Below, in pieces: positions 56,300 through 64,000 of a stretch of DNA of 64,000 nt (position 1 is the stretch's first letter; each line of letters opens with the position of its first letter). Both the position numbers and the translations under genes were made by a program. The stretch covers positions 245,699,798 through 245,763,797 of the forward strand of contig OW240917.1 of the NCBI GenBank assembly GCA_933207985.1, written 5' to 3'. This DNA comes from Pelobates cultripes. Taxonomy: Eukaryota > Chordata > Amphibia > Anura > Pelobatidae. The notes beneath the pieces were generated by a model, which did no database searches, was not told the DNA's origin, and saw only the letters and a program-made list of their open reading frames with translations.

Positions 56300-59200
56300 G
56301 GAGTGCTTTTTATTCGATGGACAAGTAACCAACGACTGAATTTTCAAATTATTTATTTCATACACGTTTTCAGAATTAAAATGACAAAGTAATATTTACA
56401 CAACCTGGTGTCCTACCAGTAAGTATTAATTAAAAAAACAAACAAACAAAAAAAATAAAACATTTTGAAAATAACCCTTGCATTTTCCTTTTAAACGGTT
56501 CATTTTGCAATTAATGCCCATATTCTGCAATCCTATATTAAATAGTTAATTTGAGACAGAACCTATGGGTTAAGACTTGATTTACATTTCAAAAGGCCTC
56601 CTATAATTAGGTTTAAAAGGAATTAAAAAAAAAAATAAAACATGGTGGTACTTTAGTCCAAAATTAGCCAATCCAGCGATCTAGGTTCTTTTCATGGCTA
56701 AGGTCGAGATAAAGTATTAAGAGTTTTAAAAATCTGTTTCTATACAATGTACATGAATTTAGAAAAGGATAGACTGGTTAACGTTACTTGTTTTCACAAT
56801 CTAAGAATCCTTAGCGGACACCATTTAATGACTACACTTACAGATTCCTTTTTTACTCGCTTTCTGATTGCCTCAATAATGATTGAGGAGAGAATGAGGC
56901 CTCTTGAATAGAGGTCTGTAATTAGCAGTAGATGCATATAAAACGCTTCTAACCAAAGCCTAACACCCACAATCCTTTGGGATCACAGTATGTTACAAGG
57001 ATGAAATGGTTAACAGTGCATTACGCAGCATACATATAAAGGCTAACGAGATAAAGAAAAACACTTAAGCTAAAAACGGCAGAGCTTCTGGAATGTGTAA
57101 AATAGAGCCATTTAGAAAGATGAAAAAGTTTATAAATAGGTTGTGTAATTCCAATGGTACGAGATGAGAGAATGACGGGTGTTATTTTTAATATAATGTG
57201 AATAGGATTTAGTCCTGTCATCATGTCCGCAATGATTCATTAAATTAAGGGGGGGGATATCTAGGCAGTATAATAACACTACGGACAAAAATAGGGGGAT
57301 GGTACCCTAACCGTTATAATGTGCCGTAGGAAAATTAGAGCAAGATTTACTAAACTAGAAATTGTCTGGACCTAACCAGAGAATTTACAATTTGTAGGTC
57401 ACAACAATCAAGAATGAAAAACTTAACTTTTTTTATTTTTGCCATTTTTAAATTCTCATGTCAATTATCATAAATTTTCATTTTAGCAAATAAGCGTAAG
57501 AATTGTGTGCATTCCTACGTGTTCAGCTTAAAACGTACTAGTGGGAAAAAGTTGATTCATGATTTAGGGATAACAAGGGAAAGAAATTACAGATCATTGA
57601 GAGGGTGAGGCTGGACGAAAGGCCAATGTGGTTAGAGGAATTGATCAGCGTTTGCTTGTCATTGGACGTCTGAGTACTTGTTGCTCATTGCGAGTCCGAA
57701 GTATGGTTTCTCTGGGTTTTCTGAACAAAGGCAAGGTAAATTAAACTATGTTTAACCCTGTTAAAGTACAGAAGAAAATATACATACATATATATCTACT
57801 TTGTGCAATTTAGGCAACTTCACTTGAAACACAATCTACTATGAATTTATCGTTGGTTCCCCTTTCATCTTTAGTCATTGCGTTGTAGGGTTTGGAACAT
57901 GGCTCCATGAGATGATAAACTTGGTGACAGAATGCTATAAGGTCACTTTAGAGGTTTTTATTTTATCATCTGATCAGCTAAATTAAGTTTGAATTACAAC
58001 CACGTGCTTAATGTGAAACGTATGCTTAAATTCTAAACCGGTAACTTACCGGTTAAGGCCACAATACCTTATTTATCAGTGTATCTTATAAGGCATATCC
58101 CAGAGGCGTTATATAAAACATGTCTTGTTCAGGGAGGTGTCTTGTGGGTAGGATTCACCACATATTTCTTACAGTTATAATTCTGCCTCTTTACTTTTTT
58201 CCCAGTGTGACGATGGGGTTGAAATTATACATATGTATCCAAACTCCATTTTAAAAATATTAATTAAAAAATATTAGACTTATTGCTTTTCAACTGAACT
58301 TAGACCCACTTTATGTTGCATTTTGTCTTGGGCTGTTAAGGGATGTTCTGTTGGCCTACACGCATAGATTAATATCTTCCCTTCAAGTTGACTAATTTCA
58401 CATCTTTACTTAATGTTTCCTGTGCATATAACAGATCATTTTGAACTCTTCTAGAATATCAGCTTGCCAGCATTTTCTGATGTCATTCCACAATTTCTCT
58501 TCTACTCTGATTTAGGTTATATCAGAGAAGTCTACAGTTTGATAGCTATTATTTTAGCTGCTTAGCTGATAACTCCTCCCCATCATCTCCAACAAACCTG
58601 ATCCCCTCCCACTGGTCCACAACAAGAAAATAGAAAAATGTGCAACACTATGTGGGAACAATATGTGACTACCAAGACACCTTCATATTAGACAAATACC
58701 TATACATATATACATTAAGAAAGACATACTGAGTGCCAAATAACCATATCTGCTTAAATTCTCTCCCCCCCCTCCCTTACCCCCCCCCTTCACCTCTAAG
58801 GTAATCCCATAAATAATAATATCCTCGTCAGACTTCCAGTAAAAGCAAATGTCTTCAAACACAACAGTACCTCCACTTAAATTTTAATATTTAATACCAG
58901 CAAAGGTAGAAATTAAAAAATAATGTACCCCCTCCTATTTACATAATTTGCAGTTTCTCTAAAATCTTTATAATACTTGTATTAAAGTATTTAAATACTG
59001 ACATTATCCCAATGTTAAATAATTGTAAAATCTATGTAAACTCCTGCCATTGGAATGATTTATAGTAAGTTGGTCCCATACCAGAATCTTGTATATAGTA
59101 CAGTTGTCCCAAGCCACTGTAGCTATGGGTGACGCTGCGTATGTTTGTGAAGTACATTTCCTGAAACCTGCCTGAGCTTCATATGAAATGTTCGCAATTA

Positions 59201-59927
59201 TTCGACGGTGGCAAGGCTATCCAATGCCATGTTCCCAGCAACATAAATACTTCTTGGTTATTAAGATCTTAACTGTTCCAATTACATTTTTTGTTGAAAA
59301 TTTTCTATAATTGTTAAAATAATAAAAAAAAAAAGGATAGCCTTGAGTTAAGTAAACTATGCTAAAATATTAAATATCAATTACTGAAGGGTTAAAATTT
59401 GAAAAAAAAACGAGGTATTCTAAATTGTGAAATTGTAGGGAGAAAAATGGCGACCTTGAACATAAATACTAAAATTAGAAGAAATTAAAAATATATAGTT
59501 TTTGTGCTGTTGCACGGCAGAAAGTGCAGTTAGGCTGAAATAAGTGGTGCTCCAAGCACACAGGACCAGACCAACGACTTCTTGACAAGTGGTAAGGTAA
59601 AGTTATATGCTTGACGAATCAGTAGCGTCCATCCAGATGTCTTCCATATTCATGCCCAAGTGTGGACAAATGCATGATGTCCACATGGACAATTTCATTT
59701 GGCCTCATAATGAAGCAGGAAGGTTTTGGCAGTGTGCTGTCCAGATTCTTTAGCCTTTGAAGAAAAGTCACAATCCAGTTAATGTTCTGGGGTTATTTTT
59801 GTGCTTCCTGTTAGCATTTCTAAAGTGGAAAGCCAACCGCAACAATTTGTCTCTGGAGTCGGTGAGTGTCTTCATTACCCACCGGAGTTCAAGGACGATC
59901 ACTAGTTTCATCTGCAGTCCTTCATGT
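56300..59927 (-). other. Probable prex1 3' UTR and downstream flank
   Basis: Follows the prex1 stop codon on the minus strand. It is the longest stretch on the right side in which I recognise no transposon, which fits selection on a 3' UTR, but the UTR end is not fixed. Minus-strand AATAAA words occur at about 57957, 57434 and 56351; none is clearly the used site. Confidence 0.45.
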
Positions 59928-59970
59928 TCACAAGTCACCATCTACCGGTGGTAGGCATAGTCTGTAAATC
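59928..59970 (-). CDS. prex1: prex1 last coding exon with stop
   Basis: Completes a split arginine codon (CG/G), then reads IYRLCLPPVDGDL and TGA at 59928-59930. The known PREX1 C-terminus, from memory, ends LYRLCQPPVDGDL, so 11 of 13 residues agree. PREX2 ends quite differently. The acceptor on the minus strand is CTTTTCAAG at 59971. The phase fits the exon at 61157-61224 exactly. Only 43 coding nt, so too short for ORF-based gene finding. Confidence 0.92.
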
Positions 59971-60352
59971 CTTGAAAAGAAAGACCAAATTGCACAAAGG
60001 TGAAATTTCTCAGATGCCATTGTAGCTTATACAGATAGGTAATTAAGACAAGCTCAGCTGTTAAAAGATCACTACTGTGTGCATGATATTTGTTCATGGT
60101 GACTACACATCGCAACAAAGTCCACCAACTTTTCACAGAGTAACAAGAAGGGGAGTTCCTACAGTGAAAAGAGGAGTCCTACGATGTGTATCTTCCAAAA
60201 TGTACTGTTTTGGGGTCTGTATTCTTAGATAGCTGATATGTATGTTGGTTTTGGATATGGTTAATGTAACTTCTAGAACATGTTAACAGCTAACTAATAA
60301 GGTAGAATCAAAATAGCGACAGAGATTATTTTCTATTTGACCACTAGATATA

Positions 60353-60680
60353 CACTGAACAGAATTATAAACGCAACACTTTTGTTTTTGCCCCCATTTT
60401 TCATGAGCTGAACTCAAAGATCTAAGACTTTTTCTATGTACACAAAAGGTCTATTTCTCTCAAATCTGTGTTAGTGAGCACTTCTCCTTTGTCGAGATAA
60501 TCCATCCACCTCACAGGTGTGGCATATCAAGATGCATGATTATTGCACAGGTGTGCCTTAGGCTGGACACAATAAAAGGCCACTCTAAAATAGGCAGTTT
60601 TACTGTATTAGATCTTTGCATTCAGCTCTTGAAAAATGGGGGCAAAAACAAAAGTGTCGCGTTTATAATTTTGTTCAGTG
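60353..60680. mobile_element. Tc1-family deletion derivative (328 bp) with TA duplications
   Basis: The tips CACTGAACAGAATTATAAAC and GTTTATAATTTTGTTCAGTG begin inverted repeats of about 80 bp (60353-60431, 60601-60680) with few mismatches. TA flanks it at 60351-60352 and 60681-60682. Inner blocks (cacaggtgtggcatatcaag, 'cacaataaaaggccactc') are those of a Tc1 element I know from teleost and lamprey genomes. The transposase gene is absent. Confidence 0.92.
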
Positions 60681-60771
60681 TAGAAATTTACATGAGGGAA
60701 AAAGTGAGTGATGGAAGCTTGGCAAGGAAGGGAGAAGACCCAATGTCTAGTCAAAAAAATACATTAGTCAA

Positions 60772-61113
60772 AGGAATACTCCAAGCACCATGACCACTTC
60801 AGAGATTTGAAGTAGTCATCGTGCTTGGAATCAGTAAGTGTAGCGTTTCGCTATGAAACGCACATATGGAGTGTAATTCCTCCTCCGGCAGCATCATTGA
60901 GGTGTAATCAGCCAGAGTTCTGGCTGGCTAATGTTAATTATTTCCAACAAAAGTTGCACACAATTGCATTCATTGGCTGAGGGCAGTCATCTGATGCTCT
61001 CCTCCAATGAATGGCCACGGACTCGGCTTCCAGTGTCTGCGGCTCTGCAGAACCAGGAAGCAACGCAGATAATACTTTCCCTAGTACGAGGGAACCAGAC
61101 TAATCCTGGCACC
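60772..61113. mobile_element. T2-like MITE copy
   Basis: Begins AAAGGAATACTCCAAGCACC, with the palindrome 'catgaccacttcagag' / 'tgaagtagtcatcgtgc', and ends near 'ctggcaccataatcactgc'. The terminal TTAA is lost on the left. Subfamily of 49906-50262. Confidence 0.55.
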
Positions 61114-61156
61114 ATAATCACTGCACAATGTCATCCAACCTCAGTGTCTCACTTAC

Positions 61157-61224
61157 CGTGGTGCCGTCTGTGGCATTTGATCCATTACTTTTAAGTTTTT
61201 TGCAGATATTTCCACGCGGGGACC
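61157..61224 (-). CDS. prex1: prex1 penultimate coding exon (22 codons + 2 nt)
   Basis: On the minus strand the frame is GPRVEISAKNLKVMDQMPQT followed by AP and a split arginine. It matches the C-terminal PREX1 segment [20 protein letters not shown] (from memory) with few changes. The acceptor is TTCTTAG and the donor CACG/GTAAGT. Phase 0 to 2, 68 nt, no stop. Confidence 0.92.
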
Positions 61225-62101
61225 CTAAGAAGGAGAGAGAAATAAATATATCAGGGCGAATGTTCTAATAAAATACAAAAAATATTTTAATACTGAGTGA
61301 TCTATAATAACAGCACATTTTAATATCAATTCAAACACTCAAAAGGCAGAGAATACTTTCTGGAAAGTAGGTTTATTGCTGAAATTGTAATGTTTTGTAA
61401 GGTATAATCTTTATTTGTGTTATTTCCATCGGAAAACATTGGGAGTTTTTCGGACCCTGTTGTAACAGCAGGGCTAAGAAATATGCTACGATAAATATGC
61501 TAGTTGGGGCATGGACTTCGTAAAGATCATTAACAGCCACTAACACAGCAACATGGAAGCACAAAAGAAATGCTAACTTTCTGTGCTTGTTAAACAGACT
61601 TTAACAAATATTTAAACATTTGGTTCATGAGTCTCCAATTGACTTTCACTCCTCAATCGTCCAGTTTTCATGTACTTTGGCCCATAAGCACCATAGCGTA
61701 TTGGAATTGTTTTGGTGCAAGGAGTTTTTTGGGTGGTGCTTACCTATTTTTTCCTAAACCATTGAGCAGTTTGAGAAAGACCTTGGCCTCCAAAGCCCGA
61801 CCGACCCCCTCTGCTGCCCCTGAGATGATAAAATCCAATCAGCCTTGGAGGCAATGGGATAAGCTTCCCCCAGGATTTACACCCTATTATTACAGTCCAA
61901 GTAAAGATACCATCGGATTTAAGGCCGAGGGGACAGCTTTTGGGTCTCGTGAGGTCCAGGGCTTAAAAAAAAAAAAAGGAGTGGGTGGCTGTAGAAGTTA
62001 CGCTCCTTGGAATGTCCCTTTAAGAATGGCTCGTGGCAGCGCCCTGTAGTGGTTATGGTGCTCAGAATGTCCAAATAAATCTGAAGGATCTTTACACTCA
62101 C
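61225..62101 (-). other. prex1 intron (877 bp)
   Basis: MITE debris of the T2-like group lies at about 61660-61760 and at 61980-62070 ('ggaatgtccctttaag', 'gtagtggttatggtgctc'), the latter only about 30 bp from the donor (GTGAGTG) of the preceding exon. An A run is at about 61965-61977. Confidence 0.75.
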
Positions 62102-62204
62102 CTGTTTTCTCATTATGTCTGTTGCTTGCATTATACACTTTGGGAGCAGCCCATGGCTCCGCGCAAGTATAGCCGCCTGCTCCAGGGAAACACTCAATGT
62201 ACTC
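62102..62204 (-). CDS. prex1: prex1 exon near the C-terminus (34 codons + 1 nt)
   Basis: The frame after the split arginine codon is [20 protein letters not shown] then [14 protein letters not shown], essentially the PREX1 sequence I recall; PREX2 has HGLPPRYIMQATDVMRKQ. It belongs to the C-terminal IP4P-like domain that packs on the DEP/PDZ module and takes part in autoinhibition and Gbeta-gamma binding. The acceptor is TATTGCGCAG and the donor ACAG/GTGAGT. Phase 2 to 0, 103 nt. An overlapping longer frame that runs past the donor is not the true product. Confidence 0.95.
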
Positions 62205-62758
62205 CTGCGCAATAAATGTAATGCAGAGAAATGTTAATGTAGAAATTGGGACAAGCAATGCTTTCTTCTGCCTTTCAGCTATATCATGAATCATAGTGGG
62301 AATCGTGTGTAAAAGTAATTGTGGGGGAACGTTCTAACAGTGGAGTCATCAACAGCCACATTCCGTTGGTTTCCATGGCAACTGCTTCCCCTTTTTAGAA
62401 CGTTGCCCCAGAATTACGCTTTATATCAAACAAGTCCCCAGTGTGTTAGGGCGTAACAAAGAAAGTTCAAAATACACTTCCAGGCAATTCACACTTCGTG
62501 AATAATCTCATCTGTTTAACGGGTAACTTGCTGTGTAAGAATTTACACGAAGAGTTTAGTATGTGCCCCTATTTCTTGCACACAGTCCCAGTATTGGACT
62601 TCTCCCCTGTGATTTGTACTTTGCTGTACAACCCGCCCCCCCCCTCCCCCTTTCCCCTGTTCCCACTCCACCTCCCTCCAAGAATACTTTTCAATGTCGA
62701 CAAACATGCCTTTACCAGGCAGTTAAGGTTTTAAGGACAGATTTAACTTGGGGCTCAC
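62205..62758 (-). other. prex1 intron (554 bp)
   Basis: Short intron with a C-rich tract at 62634-62660 and no recognisable transposon. Confidence 0.8.
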
Positions 62759-62946
62759 CTTTGCATTCCTGTCCCACACATTACGATCTGGCAGGCCCCG
62801 AGCCGATAACAAAGCTCAGAGGAAGTGGATAAAAGTCCGGCTCCGTATATATTGCTGTTAGCATATCCTGACTGGGGAAGTTTTGTACTAATGTACGATT
62901 TCATGAGTCTGCACAGCTCATCCAGTGCATTCATAGGACGAATCAG
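62759..62946 (-). CDS. prex1: prex1 exon, IP4P-like domain C-terminal part (62 codons + 2 nt)
   Basis: The minus-strand frame is [20 protein letters not shown], then a variable patch ([17 protein letters not shown]), then [20 protein letters not shown] and GTGMQ. [23 protein letters not shown] is the PREX1 form; PREX2 has CNRLGACHIIMCSSGVHR. The acceptor is TTTTATCAG and the donor AAAG/GTGAGC. Phase 0 to 2, 188 nt. The variable patch sits where vertebrate PREX1 sequences also differ most. The preceding exon is not within the window. Confidence 0.94.
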
Positions 62947-63001
62947 CTGATAAAATAAACAGAAGGAACAATGGAATATGAGTGGCTATTTGAGACAAAA
63001 T

Positions 63002-63110
63002 CATACCTCCCAAATGTCCCTGTTTAGGAGGGACAGTCTCTATTTTGGACCCATATCTCTCTTCCTCTTTTTTTTTCCTCTTGCCCCTCTTTTCTAGGAG
63101 CTCCATATTG
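63002..63110 (+). repeat. Head of family C repeat
   Basis: 'catacctcccaaatgtccc', 'tgtttaggagggacag' and 'tattttggacccat' form the head of a dispersed frog repeat, followed by a pyrimidine-rich stretch and then the tandem array. A decayed equivalent is at 2350-2440. Confidence 0.6.
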
Positions 63111-63602
63111 TTGGTGTGTCTGAGTGTATAACAGAGCTCCACAGCAATAACACTCCCAGTAATGTGTCTGAGTGTATAACAGAGCCCCACAGCTATAATA
63201 CTGCCAGTAATGTGCCTGAGTGTATAACAGAGCCCCACAGCTATAATACTCCCAGTAATGTGTCTGAGTGTATAACAGAGCTCCACAGCAATAATACTCC
63301 CAGTAATGTGTCTGAGTGTATAACAGAGCTCCACAGCAATAATACTCCCAGTAATGTGTCTGAGTGTATAACAGAGCTCCACAGCAATAATACTCCCAGT
63401 AATGTGTCTGAGTGTATAACAGAGCTCCACAGCAATAATACTCCCAGTAATGTATCTGAGTGTATAACAGAGCTCCACAGCAATAATACTCCCAGTAATG
63501 TGTCTGAGTGTATAACAGAGCTCCACAGCAATAATACTCCCAGTAATGTGTCTGAGTGTATAACAGAGCTCCACAGCAATAATACTCCCAGTAATGTGTC
63601 TT
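63111..63602 (+). repeat. 48-bp minisatellite, about 10 copies
   Basis: The unit contains gtgtctgagtgtataacag, agctccacagcaataat and actcccagtaat. Seven later units are nearly identical; the first three differ (agccccacagctataat). As 48 is divisible by three, several frames on both strands stay open and give 16-residue repeats (for example CITELHSNNTPSN on +). These are not genes. Confidence 0.95.
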
Positions 63603-64000
63603 TAAACTACACTCCATGTGTTTAGAAATCAGTCTGTGTAAATAAGATACATTGTTCTTGTTCTGAATTACATTTTAGTTGAATAACTTATTAGTAAGTC
63701 ACCTACACTGGCAACACTACCATTCACTCCCTTAAAATTAGTGTCCCTTTATTTGAAATTGTTGGGAAGTATATAAAAGTAACTTACAAAGTACCATTAG
63801 TTTTGAAATGTACTCCTACCCAGACACGTAAACAAGGCTCCTAATCTTCTAAATGACAGGACATCCGTCAGATATATGACCGGACGATATCTGATTATTA
63901 TTAACGCGGCAGTATTCACTTCCTGTCCTGTCTTACTCCGAAAGTGAATCAAAAAGCAGTTACAAAGGAAGTTTACTTCCCCAGCCTCCCCAACACAGCA

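Larger units (their letters stand above)
59971..61156 (-). other. prex1 intron (1.2 kb)
   Basis: Carries a complete Tc1 deletion derivative (60353-60680) and a T2-like MITE (60772-61113), the latter ending about 45 bp from the donor of the upstream exon. Confidence 0.8.
62947..64000 (-). other. prex1 intron, extends beyond the window
   Basis: Holds the family C repeat with its 48-bp array (63002-63602). From 63620 to the edge I see no exon on the minus strand. Confidence 0.7.

Noticed and set aside
56300..59927. A second gene in the repeat-poor stretch
   Set aside because: No exon pair with compatible phases and no recognisable protein motif; position after the stop favours 3' UTR and flank.
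61919..62212. Continuous 97-residue minus-strand frame starting MRRSTLSV
   Set aside because: Only the part between 62204 and 62102 is coding. A splice donor lies at 62101 and the rest is intronic read-through; the apparent start methionine is in the upstream intron.
5227..62946. Processed pseudogene or retrocopy of prex1
   Set aside because: Exons are separated by introns with proper splice sites, and no stops or frameshifts are seen.
63111..63602. Array that looks like a CRISPR
   Set aside because: The whole 48-bp unit repeats, with no unique spacers, in a vertebrate intron.
63024..63625. Open frames of 110-218 residues on both strands
   Set aside because: Produced by a 48-bp tandem repeat divisible by three. 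They overlap each other on both strands.

Overview
The window looks like nuclear DNA of a frog. The reasons are short, phase-consistent exons of a vertebrate gene in long AT-rich introns, a very high density of TTAA-flanked MITEs resembling the T2 family known from Xenopus, hAT, Tc1, L1 and L2/Rex1-type elements, and a Gmr1-like LTR retrotransposon. The order Anura is inferred from the repeats; the species cannot be named. Family names come from memory, not from a search.

The only host gene I can support is prex1, the PIP3- and Gbeta-gamma-activated Rac guanine nucleotide exchange factor. Six consecutive exons lie on the + strand between 5227 and 21011 and encode most of the DH domain, the DH-PH linker and the PH domain. 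The last four coding exons, including the stop codon, lie on the - strand between 62946 and 59928 and encode the end of the C-terminal IP4P-like domain. Both groups match PREX1 better than PREX2, all splice phases agree, and no exon is broken. The two groups point toward each other across a run of exactly 100 N (45073-45172). The DEP, PDZ and most IP4P exons were not seen. The simplest reading is that the sequence right of the gap is misoriented in the scaffold and the missing exons lie beyond 64000 on the - strand. A real inversion is the alternative.

Layout: 1-5226 intron with repeat fragments; 5227-21011 DH/PH exons with MITE-bearing introns; 21012-45072 a long repeat-loaded stretch without exons. 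That stretch holds a palindromic TIR element (21.3-22.3 kb), a hAT nested in a hAT inside a 45-bp minisatellite (25.9-28.3 kb), a 2.3-kb array of 26-bp units (30.9-33.2 kb), a 4.6-kb Gmr1-like LTR element with an intact gag-protease frame and mostly deleted pol (37.8-42.4 kb), a Tc1 fragment and a LINE fragment. After the gap, 45173-56.3 kb is repeats (MITEs, hATs, an L1 end, a 1.2-kb palindromic element). 56.3-59.93 kb is repeat-poor and probably holds the prex1 3' UTR. 59928-62946 holds the last exons, and 62947-64000 is intron with a 48-bp minisatellite.

No other host gene, RNA gene or CRISPR array was found. Most long open frames here are products of tandem repeats. The items most worth a second look are the split prex1, the retrotransposon with integrase remnants upstream of RNase H, and the array of splice-acceptor-like 26-bp units.
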